Source: JBKJML01 sp046596415 (GTDB lineage Bacteria > Actinomycetota > Thermoleophilia > Gaiellales > Gaiellaceae). Taken from it: 20,957 nucleotides of DNA. This document shows positions 7,242 to 14,011 of the stretch, in pieces. The DNA lies in contig JBKJML010000130.1 of the NCBI GenBank assembly GCA_046596415.1, positions 1-20,957 of the forward strand. Reading direction: 5' to 3'. Numbering within the stretch: the stretch's first letter is position 1; each line of letters begins with the position of its first letter. The position numbers were made by a program, and so were the translations under genes. The notes under the pieces were generated by a model. The model saw only the letters and a program-made list of their open reading frames with translations, did not search any database and was not told where the DNA came from.

Positions 7242-9041
7242 CTAGGCAGGGACGGCTTCGCTCTCGCGGACGCCGAGCTCGTCGGCGAGCGCCGCCACGA
7301 CGTTCGGATCGAACTGGCTCCCGGCGCAGCGCGCAAGCTCGGCGAGCGCCTCGTCGTGGGTCAACCGGGGCCGGTAGACGCGGTCGGAGGTCATCGCGTC
7401 CCAGGCGTCGGCGACGAAGAGGATGCGGGCGCCCAGGGGGATCTGTTCGCCTGGCAGGCCGTCCGGGTAGCCGTCGCCGTCCCAGCGCTCGTGATGGTGG
7501 AGCACCCATTCGGCGACCGGGTCGACGCCGAGGCTCTCGAGCATCCGGAATCCGATCTGGGGGTGGCGCTCCAGCACGAGGCGTTCCGGGTCGGAGAGAG
7601 GTGCGGGCTTGCGGAGGATCTCCTCCGGGATGGCGAGCTTGCCGAGGTCGTGGAGGCTGCCCGCGAGACGGGTCAGCTCGATCTGCTCCCGGTCGGCACC
7701 GAGCCGGGTTGCGATCCGCGCCGCGAGGTCGGCGACACGCTCGGAGTGACTGCCGGTGTACGCGTCGCGCGCGTCGACCGCCTTCGCGAGACTGGCGGCG
7801 GCCCGGAACCGCGCTGCCCGGTCGGGGCCGGCCGCGAGCCGCTTCAGCTCTGCGATCTCGACCACATCGGGCCGGTAGACGCGCACCTGGTTCTTCCCGT
7901 ACTCCTTGGCCCAGTAGAGGGCGCTGTCGGCGCGCCGGACGAGCTCGTCGCGCCCGAGGCCGTCGGTCGGCAGCGTCGCGATTCCTGCGCTCACCGTGAC
8001 GATGCCGGTGTGCTCGATCTCGGAGCCGCCGATCCGATCGATGATCGAGGCGGCGGCGAGTTGCGCGCCTTCCTCGTCACGGCCGGGGAGCAGGATCGCG
8101 AACTCGTCGCCGCCGAGCCGGAAGGCTTCGCCGCCCTGCCGGAGCCGGCTTGCGAGCTGGGCCAGCACCTTGTCGCCGGCGGGGTGCCCGAAGCGGTCGT
8201 TGATCCGCTTGAAGTCGTCGATGTCGACGAGGCAGAGGCTGAGCGGGTAGCCCTGCGCGCTCGAGTCGTCGAGCTCGCGTGCGAGTCGCTCGTGGAAATG
8301 GCGGTGGTTGCCGAGCCCGGTGAGCGGGTCGGTGAGCGCGAGGCGGACGGCGCGTAGCTCGCGGTAGGTCGAGCGCTGGTAGAGCGCGATCGCGACGAGG
8401 GGGCCGATGAGCGCCAGCGAGAGGCCGGGCGCGCGCTGCCAGAGTACGACGAGGATCAGGGCCGCGGAGCCCATCAGCGTGAACGGCACGATCGTCAGTC
8501 GGGTGCTGGAGCGGATCGTCTGGAGGAGCGATGCGCTCGTGCCTGCGGCCAGCACGAGGCAGATCAGGATCATGTTGACGCCGTAGTGCGCGATCGATGC
8601 GAGCGCGACCTTCTCGAGCAGCCCGGCGGTGCCGACGTCGCCGACCGCGGCGACGAGGAGGCCGCCGGTTCCGGCGGAGAGCGCGAAGACGGAGGCGTTG
8701 TAGGCGACGCGAACGGGAGGGCGATGCTCCCAGAGCTGCATGATCGTCGGCGCCGCAAAGCTGACGATCACGCCTGGCGCCCAGCCGAAGAGGACGATCG
8801 TCGAGACGCAGAAGACGAAGCTGACCGACACTCCGCCCGTGTCGATGCCGTGGATCGGCACCGGGTAGCGCTCGGCGACCGTCGACGCGACGAGCAACGC
8901 AAGCATTCCCGCGAGCGCCGAGACGCTGTGCGGGGTGGACGCGATGTCGACCGCGGCCGCAGCCGCGACGGCCAGGCCCGCGATGCAGACGGGCGCGACG
9001 ACGGCCGCAAGCCGCGGGGGCTTGAGTGCCCCCGCGCTCAC
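7242..9041 (-). CDS. Membrane GGDEF / HD-GYP dual-domain c-di-GMP protein
   Basis: A 599-residue protein with an N-terminal membrane sensor of about seven to eight hydrophobic segments (10-222), then a diguanylate cyclase domain (about 225-392) and an HD-GYP phosphodiesterase domain (about 412-585). The cyclase has DPLTGLGNHRHF (238-249), the metal-binding DIDDFKRINDRFGH (273-286) and an intact GGDEF (310-314). The inhibitory I-site RxxD is RQGG (301-304), so product inhibition is probably lost. The phosphodiesterase has H432, HDLGK (464-468) and HHHERWDGDGYPDGLPG (515-531), all metal and GYP residues intact. It could therefore both make and break c-di-GMP, or serve as a switch controlled by the membrane part. 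It starts with GTG 9 nt after the stop of a 36-codon gene and has no close Shine-Dalgarno, which suggests coupling to that gene. Confidence 0.93.
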   Translation of the reverse strand: MSAGALKPPRLAAVVAPVCIAGLAVAAAAAVDIASTPHSVSALAGMLALLVASTVAERYPVPIHGIDTGGVSVSFVFCVSTIVLFGWAPGVIVSFAAPTIMQLWEHRPPVRVAYNASVFALSAGTGGLLVAAVGDVGTAGLLEKVALASIAHYGVNMILICLVLAAGTSASLLQTIRSSTRLTIVPFTLMGSAALILVVLWQRAPGLSLALIGPLVAIALYQRSTYRELRAVRLALTDPLTGLGNHRHFHERLARELDDSSAQGYPLSLCLVDIDDFKRINDRFGHPAGDKVLAQLASRLRQGGEAFRLGGDEFAILLPGRDEEGAQLAAASIIDRIGGSEIEHTGIVTVSAGIATLPTDGLGRDELVRRADSALYWAKEYGKNQVRVYRPDVVEIAELKRLAAGPDRAARFRAAASLAKAVDARDAYTGSHSERVADLAARIATRLGADREQIELTRLAGSLHDLGKLAIPEEILRKPAPLSDPERLVLERHPQIGFRMLESLGVDPVAEWVLHHHERWDGDGYPDGLPGEQIPLGARILFVADAWDAMTSDRVYRPRLTHDEALAELARCAGSQFDPNVVAALADELGVRESEAVPA

Positions 9042-9050
9042 GTCAGTTCG

Positions 9051-9161
9051 TTACTCCCAGCCCCAGTTGCTCGCGCCCCAGCCCCAGTTGCCCAGGAACA
9101 TGGCCACGAGTACGAGCAAGGTGAGAATTGGGACGAGCCGAGGGTTCTTCCACTGCAACAT
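9051..9161 (-). CDS. 36-residue membrane microprotein with NWGWG repeats
   Basis: A short frame from ATG 9161 to TAA 9053-9051, with AGGAGG 10 nt upstream. The predicted protein has a polar, basic N-terminus (MLQWKNPR), one hydrophobic helix of about 15 residues (LVPILTLLVLVAMFL, 9-23) and a Trp/Gly-rich tail with a duplicated unit, GNWGWG then SNWGWE. This has the shape of a single-pass membrane peptide with a small aromatic tail outside or at the membrane surface. It lies 9 nt before the GGDEF/HD-GYP gene in the same direction, so the two are very likely co-transcribed and it may bind or tune that membrane sensor. I do not recognise a named family. The evidence for coding is the ribosome site, the clear topology and the codon-period repeat. 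Confidence 0.72.
   Translation of the reverse strand: MLQWKNPRLVPILTLLVLVAMFLGNWGWGASNWGWE
9056..9091 (-). repeat. 15-bp direct repeat, 21-bp period, inside the microprotein gene
   Basis: CCCAGCCCCAGTTGC occurs at 9056-9070 and again at 9077-9091. The 21-bp period is exactly seven codons and encodes the two NWGW units, showing an in-frame duplication. Confidence 0.8.
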
Positions 9162-9171
9162 TTCCGCATAG

Positions 9172-9177
9172 CCTCCT
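9172..9177 (-). promoter_or_regulatory. Shine-Dalgarno AGGAGG of the NWGWG microprotein
   Basis: AGGAGG on the minus strand lies 10 nt before ATG 9161. It is only 2 nt from another ATG at 9169 in a different frame, which is too close to be used. It supports the 36-residue frame. Confidence 0.65.
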
Positions 9178-9290
9178 GAGAGGGGGTACCGGCCGAACGC
9201 CAGTGAGCGGATTCTGTCGTCTCGAAGGCCGCCGTGAATCCCTCATCCGGGGGATTTCTCGTACCAGGCGTCACAGCGTGTGGTGAGGGC

Positions 9291-9296
9291 TACGAT
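9291..9296 (+). promoter_or_regulatory. -10 box TACGAT of the 49-residue gene (leaderless)
   Basis: TACGAT ends 6 nt before the GTG at 9303, the same spacing as five other genes in the window. It supports the later start over the GTG at 9234. Confidence 0.45.
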
Positions 9297-9302
9297 CAGG
9301 TC

Positions 9303-9452
9303 GTGGAGCTCGAGATCGACCCGGAACCAGACGAGGCCGAGCGCGGCGCGATCGTCGCTGCGCTCGAGGCTGCCACGGCTCCCGCCCCGGCGCTCGACGC
9401 GTGGCGCGCCGCCGCGCTGCGGGAGGGTGTCGAGGACCCGGCCGACCCGTAA
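9303..9452 (+). CDS. 49-residue protein, possible acyl-CoA carboxylase epsilon-type subunit
   Basis: The acidic microprotein begins VELEIDPEPDEAERGAIVAA and ends with a short helix containing DAWRAAALREGVED (W34). A beta strand, an acidic turn, an Ala-rich helix of the form xxEExxAIxAAL, then a WRxAxLRE segment is the general pattern of the small epsilon subunits that accompany actinobacterial acyl-CoA carboxylases. The alpha subunit gene is close by (10233) and the beta subunit is in the same window (1920). The match is by shape and short motif only. GTG 9303 is preferred to GTG 9234 because the 23 intervening codons include AAT, TCA, GGA, TTT, GTA, ACA and TGT, unlike the genome's GC-ending usage, and because TACGAT lies 6 nt before it. 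Confidence 0.6.
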   Translation: MELEIDPEPDEAERGAIVAALEAATAPAPALDAWRAAALREGVEDPADP

Positions 9453-9482
9453 CCACTACCGGCCCGGCGGCGTTCTGGAGAC

Positions 9483-9656
9483 ATGTGCGCCCGGTGCGAC
9501 GAGCATCCCGTCAGGTCGGAGGAAGAGCGCTTCTGCCCGATCTGCATCATTTCGATCAAGATCGAGGTGGCGCGAGGCCTGACGCAGATCGCGTCGTACC
9601 TCAGCGCGTGGGCTGCCTACGAAGACTGGTGCCTGGCGCGCGGCGCAACGCCCTGA
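9483..9656 (+). CDS. 57-residue zinc-ribbon microprotein
   Basis: The frame runs from ATG 9483 to TGA 9654-9656. The N-terminus has two CxxC knuckles, CARC (2-5) and CPIC (18-21), 12 residues apart, the classic four-cysteine zinc-ribbon arrangement. An amphipathic helix follows (ISIKIEVARGLTQIASYLSAWAAYEDW, about 23-49), with one extra Cys at 50. It begins 30 nt after the epsilon-like gene and in the same direction, so they are probably co-transcribed. It ends 16 nt before the convergent pgsA. A GGAG lies only 2 nt before the ATG, too close for a good ribosome site, so translation may rely on the upstream gene. No named family is recognised, and the zinc binding is inferred from cysteine spacing. 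Confidence 0.68.
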   Translation: MCARCDEHPVRSEEERFCPICIISIKIEVARGLTQIASYLSAWAAYEDWCLARGATP

Positions 9657-9672
9657 GCTTTCGCGTCGGGCT

Positions 9673-10209
9673 CTAGGCGGGACCGCGCAGCAGCCGGGGC
9701 GCGATCCGCGCGTAGTCGAGGCCCGAGACCCACGTCAAAACGACCGCCACGAGGAGCGCCCACCAGCCGACCGCGTTGTCCCAGGCGCCTGCCGCCGCGA
9801 AGCCGCCGAGGGCGGCCGCCATCGCCTGGGCCCACGTCTTGAGTTTGCCGAGGTCGCGGGCGGCCAGCACGATGCCGCGCTCGAGCGCGGCGAGCCGCAG
9901 GCCCGAGACGAGGAACTCGCGCGCCACGATCGCCGCGACCATCCAGGCCGGCGCGACCTCCTTCTCCACGAGCATCACGAGCACCGCAACGACGAGGATC
10001 TTGTCGGCGATCGGGTCGAGCAGCGAGCCGAGTGAGGAGGTGGTGCCGCGCCGCCGCGCGATGCGGCCATCCAGCCAGTCGGTGGCCATCGCGACGCAGA
10101 AGAGCGCCGTCGCCCACGCCTCGTTGTGGGGGAAGTCCCACGCGTAGAGGAGCACGACGAGGGGCACGGAGGCGGCACGCCCGACGGTCAGCTGATCCGG
10201 GAGGGTCAC
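9673..10209 (-). CDS. pgsA: CDP-diacylglycerol-glycerol-3-phosphate 3-phosphatidyltransferase
   Basis: Integral membrane CDP-alcohol phosphotransferase that makes phosphatidylglycerol phosphate, the precursor of phosphatidylglycerol and cardiolipin. The full active-site signature D44-x2-D47-G48-x2-A51-R52-x8-G61-x3-D65-x3-D69 is present in DWLDGRIARRRGTTSSLGSLLDPIAD. Hydrophobic segments lie near 10-23, 31-44, 71-83, 87-98, 128-142 and 147-160. The N-terminal LPDQLTVGRA resembles the usual LPNxLTxxR opening of PgsA. The length (178) is normal. The phosphatidylinositol-phosphate synthases of the same superfamily differ at their N-terminus, which makes PgsA the best call. The GTG start at 10209 diverges from the carboxylase alpha gene across a 23-bp gap that holds a shared promoter core. 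Confidence 0.9.
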   Translation of the reverse strand: MTLPDQLTVGRAASVPLVVLLYAWDFPHNEAWATALFCVAMATDWLDGRIARRRGTTSSLGSLLDPIADKILVVAVLVMLVEKEVAPAWMVAAIVAREFLVSGLRLAALERGIVLAARDLGKLKTWAQAMAAALGGFAAAGAWDNAVGWWALLVAVVLTWVSGLDYARIAPRLLRGPA

Positions 10210-10218
10210 GGCTCGGAG

Positions 10219-10228
10219 AGAATACGTT
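10219..10228. promoter_or_regulatory. Bidirectional promoter core AGAATACGTT (pgsA / pccA)
   Basis: On the minus strand TATTCT (10224-10219) lies 9 nt before the pgsA GTG. On the plus strand TACGTT (10223-10228) lies 4 nt before the carboxylase ATG. The two boxes share the TA at 10223-10224, the same architecture as at 4331-4340. The 4-nt spacing on the plus side is short, so that half is less sure. Confidence 0.45.
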
Positions 10229-10232
10229 GCGC

Positions 10233-11993
10233 ATGCCTCCGTTCACGAGAGTCCTGGTCGCCAACCGCGGCGAGATCGCGATCCGCATCTTCCGGACGCT
10301 GCGTGAGCTCGGCGTCGGTGCGGTCGCCGTCTACTCCGAGGCCGACCGCGACGCGCTGCACGTCCGCGCCGCCGACGAGGCGTTCCTGATCGGGCCGGCG
10401 CCTGCCTCCGAGAGCTACCTCGTCGGCGAGCGGATCGTCGAGGCCGCCCTGCGCGGCGGCGCGGAAGCCGTGCATCCGGGCTACGGCTTCCTGGCCGAGA
10501 ACGCCGCCTTCGCCCGCGCTGTCGTGGGGGCGGGGCTGACGTGGATCGGGCCGCCGCCGGCGGCGATCGAGCTGATGGGCTCGAAGACGGCGGCGCGCAC
10601 CGCGATGAGGGCGGCCGGAGTGCCGATCGTCCCCGGCGCGACCGAGCCGGTGGGGAGCGCGGCGGAGGTCGTGGAGCTCGGCGAGGAGATCGGCTACCCG
10701 CTGATCATCAAGGCTGCGGCGGGCGGCGGCGGCAAGGGGATGAAGCTCGTCTGGTCGGCGGAGGAGGCGGAGCGGGCGTTCGAGTCGGCGAGCCGCGAGG
10801 GTGAGCGTTACTTCGCCGACGCGTCGGTGTACGTCGAGCGCTACCTTGAGGGCCCGCGGCACGTCGAGGTACAGGTGCTCGCGGACGACCACGGCAGCGT
10901 GATCCATCTCGGCGAGCGCGACTGCACGATCCAGCGCCGCCACCAGAAGCTGATCGAGGAGACGCCCTCGCCGGCCGTCGACGCGGCCCTCCGGGCGCGG
11001 ATCGGCGCGATTGCGGTCGACGCGGCGCGCGCCGCCGGCTACCGGTCGGCCGGGACGATCGAGGGCCTGTTGACGGCGGACGGCGACTACTTCTTCATGG
11101 AGATGAACACCCGGATCCAGGTCGAGCACACCGTGACCGAGGAGGTGACGGGAATCGACCTCGTCCGCGAGCAGGTGCTGATCGCAGCGGGCGAGCCGAT
11201 GTCGATCCGCCAGGAGGACGTCGTGCTCCGCGGTCATGCGATCGAGTGCCGGATCAACGCCGAGGACGTGTCGGCGGGCTTCATGCCGGCGCCCGGCCGG
11301 ATCACCGTCTACCGCGAGCCCTCCGGCCCCGGCGTGCGCGTCGACTCCGGCGTCGAGGCAGGAGCGGAGATCTCGGGCGCCTACGACCCGATGATCGCGA
11401 AGCTGATCGTCCACGGCGTCGATCGCGAGCACGCCCGGATGAAGATGCTGCGGGCGCTCGCCGAGTTCCGGATCGAGGGGCTGCCAACCCTCGTCGGCTT
11501 CCATCGCGCGCTTCTCTCCCACCCGTGCTTCGTCGAGGCCGGCACCTGTCACGGCCTCGTCGAGTCGGAGCTGATCGCCGAGCAGGCTGCCGCGCTGACG
11601 CCGGCGCCGGTCGGGGCGTCAGTGGCCGCGCCGGCGGTGACCCGCTTGCGCGTCGTCCCGGTCGAGCTCGACGGCCGCCGCTTCGAGGTCACCGTCCGGG
11701 AGCCGGAGCCGCCCTGGGCCGACCTCGCCCGGCGGCGGCGTGAGCGCAGCGCGCGGGGTGGAGCGGGCGCGGGCGGCGGCGGGGTCGTCAGCCCGATGCA
11801 GGGCACGGTGCTCAAGGTCGAGGTCGCCGACGGGGATTCGGTCGAAGCCGGAACGGTGATCTGTGTCGTCGAGGCGATGAAAATGGAGAACGAGATCCAT
11901 GCGCACCGCGCCGGCAGAGTCGCCGGCCTGACCGTCTCGCCGGGGGAGCCGGTCGCGAGCGGACAGCTGATCTGCGTGCTCGAGGGTGAGTAG
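10233..11993 (+). CDS. pccA: Acyl-CoA (propionyl/acetyl-CoA) carboxylase alpha subunit: biotin carboxylase + BCCP
   Basis: Carboxylates its own biotin using ATP and bicarbonate and passes the carboxyl group to the beta subunit. Over 586 residues the domains run as: biotin carboxylase N-domain (VANRGEIAIRIFRT, 9-22; HPGYGFLAEN, 81-90), ATP-grasp (AAGGGGKGM 162-170, ERDCTIQRRHQK 228-239, MEMNTRIQVEH 289-299), C-domain, a linker rich in Ala/Arg/Gly near 495-515, then the biotinyl domain with EAMKMEN, biotin on about K550. The ATG at 10233 gives the conserved N-terminus. The frame is open further upstream, but that part would overlap pgsA on the other strand. The beta subunit PccB is encoded at 1920, so the subunits are not in one operon. 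The last 8 bp overlap the Suc_Fer-like gene. Confidence 0.95.
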   Translation: MPPFTRVLVANRGEIAIRIFRTLRELGVGAVAVYSEADRDALHVRAADEAFLIGPAPASESYLVGERIVEAALRGGAEAVHPGYGFLAENAAFARAVVGAGLTWIGPPPAAIELMGSKTAARTAMRAAGVPIVPGATEPVGSAAEVVELGEEIGYPLIIKAAAGGGGKGMKLVWSAEEAERAFESASREGERYFADASVYVERYLEGPRHVEVQVLADDHGSVIHLGERDCTIQRRHQKLIEETPSPAVDAALRARIGAIAVDAARAAGYRSAGTIEGLLTADGDYFFMEMNTRIQVEHTVTEEVTGIDLVREQVLIAAGEPMSIRQEDVVLRGHAIECRINAEDVSAGFMPAPGRITVYREPSGPGVRVDSGVEAGAEISGAYDPMIAKLIVHGVDREHARMKMLRALAEFRIEGLPTLVGFHRALLSHPCFVEAGTCHGLVESELIAEQAAALTPAPVGASVAAPAVTRLRVVPVELDGRRFEVTVREPEPPWADLARRRRERSARGGAGAGGGGVVSPMQGTVLKVEVADGDSVEAGTVICVVEAMKMENEIHAHRAGRVAGLTVSPGEPVASGQLICVLEGE

Positions 11994-12876
11994 CGCGAGC
12001 GCCCGGCCCCTCTGCGCCGACGTCTCGCGCGCTGACGACGAGCCGCTTGCGGCGACCGCGAGTCGCGTCGACACCTGGCTCCTCGTCGAGTACCGCGGCC
12101 TCTGGGGACACGAAGCGGCGGCCACGAGCACGCTCTCGCCCGAGGTGAAGGCTCACCTGCGGGCGCTTGGCGCGGCCTCACCTCGGTCGCGCGTCCTCTT
12201 CGTGCGGCGGACCGAGCGGCGTTCGAACCCTACGATCGCGGCCTTCGTCGCTCGCTCGACCGAGGGCGCCACCTCCGTGCGCCGGCTCGAGCTCGACGGC
12301 TACGACGACCTGCTTGCGGTCGATCTGGACACGGTAGGGGAGCCGGTCGGGCATCCCGTGCTCCTCGTCTGCACGCACGGCAAGCACGATCGTTGCTGCG
12401 CCAAATTCGGGCGGCCGCTCTACGAGGCGCTGCGTGACGTCGTCGACGAGGAGTGGGTGTGGCAGTCGACCCACGTCGGCGGCGACCGCTTCGCGGGCAA
12501 CGTCGTTTCGTTGCCGCACGGGCTCTATTACGGTCGCGTCGATCCGGCGGCGGCGCTCACGCTTGCCGAGTCGGTGCTCGAGAGCCGGGTGCTGCTCGAG
12601 AACTACCGGGGCCGCTCCTGCTACTCGATGCCCGTGCAGGCGGCCGAGCGGGCCGTGCGCGAAGCGACCGGTGCGCTCGGGATCGAGGAGGTGCGGCTGA
12701 TCTCGACGCGAGGGGAGAGCGAGCGCCGGATCGTCGTCTTTGCGGCAGCCGGAGCTGCCTGGGAGGTCGAAGTGCGCCGCGAGGAAGGCGAGCTGACCCA
12801 CCTCACCTGCGACGCGAACGAGCTCAGGCGGCCCCGGCGCTACGTCGCAGGAACCCCTCGCGAACGAGCCGTGTGA
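11986..12876 (+). CDS. Sucrase/ferredoxin-like (Suc_Fer) family protein
   Basis: A 296-residue protein of the Suc_Fer-like family, which has a thioredoxin-like ferredoxin fold (Apd1/Aim32 relatives). The cluster motif is visible: C129-x8-C138 in CTHGKHDRCCAKFG, with an adjacent C137, then HVGGDRFAGN (H163) and GLYYGRV. In yeast Apd1 the [2Fe-2S] ligands are two Cys and two His, the His pair forming HxxxH. Here the second His position is Asp (HVGGD). I recall this GGDRF form in other actinobacterial members but cannot confirm it here. No signal peptide is seen. The true substrate or redox partner is unknown despite the historical name. The GTG start overlaps the end of the carboxylase alpha gene by 8 bp, so it is likely co-transcribed. 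The 3' end overlaps the convergent oxygenase gene by 53 bp. Confidence 0.85.
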   Translation: MSSASARPLCADVSRADDEPLAATASRVDTWLLVEYRGLWGHEAAATSTLSPEVKAHLRALGAASPRSRVLFVRRTERRSNPTIAAFVARSTEGATSVRRLELDGYDDLLAVDLDTVGEPVGHPVLLVCTHGKHDRCCAKFGRPLYEALRDVVDEEWVWQSTHVGGDRFAGNVVSLPHGLYYGRVDPAAALTLAESVLESRVLLENYRGRSCYSMPVQAAERAVREATGALGIEEVRLISTRGESERRIVVFAAAGAAWEVEVRREEGELTHLTCDANELRRPRRYVAGTPRERAV

Positions 12877-14011
12877 GCAGCACGAGCCGCCCGGCCTCGT
12901 CGAGGGTGCCGGGGAGGTCGGCAGCGGTGAACCGGCGCTCGACGGTGACCAGGAACGCGAGCTCGGCGTGGACGCGTTCCGGGAATCGGAGCTCCCGGCC
13001 CTCGAAGAGCAGCGTCGTGCCGTCGAGGTCGGCGATCACGGTGTCGCGCCGCTCGAGCGGCGTCGCTGCGCCGAGCGAGTCGAGCGCGCGCAGCTCTCGC
13101 AGCTGACCGTCGAGGATCGGCCGACGGCTGTGGACGAAGCGGCGGCGGGCCTTTCGCGCCGCCTCGGCTGCGTCGATCCGGGGGAGCGCCGGAGCGGCGC
13201 CGCCGCCGAGGGCACGGCGAAACTCGAGCTCGCCGGCCAGGTCGTCGACCGCGAAGCGGGCTGCGTCGATCCAGGTGCGTACGTTGACGCCGACCGTGAT
13301 GTGCAACGAATCCCGATCCGAAGTCAGCGCCTGGTGGAGCCAGCCTCGCGGCAGGTACAGCGTGTCGCCCGCCCCGAGTGTGATGTCGAGCACCGGCTCG
13401 CCGGGCGCGCCGAGCGTCGAGCGGTAGCGCTGGTCCTTCAGCGGCAACTCGAGCACCGGCTCGTAGACGAGCCAGCGCTTCTCGCCCGCGACCTGCAGTG
13501 ACAGCACCTCGTGCGTGTCGTGGTGGACCGGCAGCCCCTGCGAGCCGCGTGGTGTGTAGTACGCGTTCGCCTGCGCGGGCTGGCCGAGAAACGCTTCGAG
13601 CTGGCGGCAGTAGCGGGCGAGTGGGAGCCAGGAGTGGTGGAGACCCTGGAGCACGATCGTCGCGCCCCGCTCGAACTCGGCGAGCACGCGGGGGACGTCG
13701 GCTGCGCCCGAGAACGGCTCGGGCCGCCAGGAGATGTCCTTCGTGTAGCCGGTCGGGTTCGCGCCGGCCCGCACGAGGCGGAACGCCGGCGTGCGGAGCG
13801 CGGTCGACTCGATCGTCCGCTCGACGTCCTGCACGGAGAGGAGGTCGTCGAACCGGCCTTCCTCCCCGCGCGAGACGACGAGCGGACGGCGCTCCCAGTG
13901 CGTGCGGAGGAACTCCTCCGTCGTGACGGGGGCAACCGCCCGCGCGAGCGCGGTGTCGCTAGGCGTCGTCCGTGTCAGCGTCGCCGTCGCTTCCATCGGC
14001 GTCGTCGGCAT
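12824..14011 (-). CDS. JmjC/cupin-4 type Fe(II)/2-oxoglutarate oxygenase
   Basis: A 395-residue protein like the ribosomal oxygenases (YcfD/MINA class, Cupin_4). The N-terminal segment EEFLRTHWERRPLVV (32-46) is the family opening. The double-stranded beta helix carries the iron triad H163-x-D165 in PVHHDTHEVLSLQ and H226 in LPRGWLHQAL, with KRWLVYEP after the first strand pair. A C-terminal winged-helix-like region with an Arg-rich part (AARKARRRFVHSRR, about 284-297) follows. These enzymes hydroxylate His or Arg side chains on ribosomal or other proteins. The target here is unknown. ATG 14011 and ATG 13996 are both possible starts and neither has a Shine-Dalgarno. Both fall inside the preceding Asp-rich gene, so translation is probably coupled to it. 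The 3' end overlaps the Suc_Fer-like gene by 53 bp. Confidence 0.88.
   Translation of the reverse strand: MPTTPMEATATLTRTTPSDTALARAVAPVTTEEFLRTHWERRPLVVSRGEEGRFDDLLSVQDVERTIESTALRTPAFRLVRAGANPTGYTKDISWRPEPFSGAADVPRVLAEFERGATIVLQGLHHSWLPLARYCRQLEAFLGQPAQANAYYTPRGSQGLPVHHDTHEVLSLQVAGEKRWLVYEPVLELPLKDQRYRSTLGAPGEPVLDITLGAGDTLYLPRGWLHQALTSDRDSLHITVGVNVRTWIDAARFAVDDLAGELEFRRALGGGAAPALPRIDAAEAARKARRRFVHSRRPILDGQLRELRALDSLGAATPLERRDTVIADLDGTTLLFEGRELRFPERVHAELAFLVTVERRFTAADLPGTLDEAGRLVLLTRLVREGFLRRSAGAA

Noticed and set aside
7238..7242. Terminator between modC and the GGDEF/HD-GYP gene
   Set aside because: Only 3 bp separate the two convergent genes and no hairpin with a U-tract is present there.
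9178..9290. Possible c-di-GMP riboswitch before the microprotein/GGDEF operon
   Set aside because: A weak stem (GGATTC with GAATCC on the minus strand) exists, but I could not find the conserved core of either c-di-GMP riboswitch class. A covariance-model search would settle it. Nothing else is seen in this gap apart from the sites listed.
9234..9302. Upstream GTG start for the epsilon-like gene
   Set aside because: The 23 added codons use A/T-ending codons unlike the rest of the genome, and TACGAT at 9291-9296 would fall inside the coding region.
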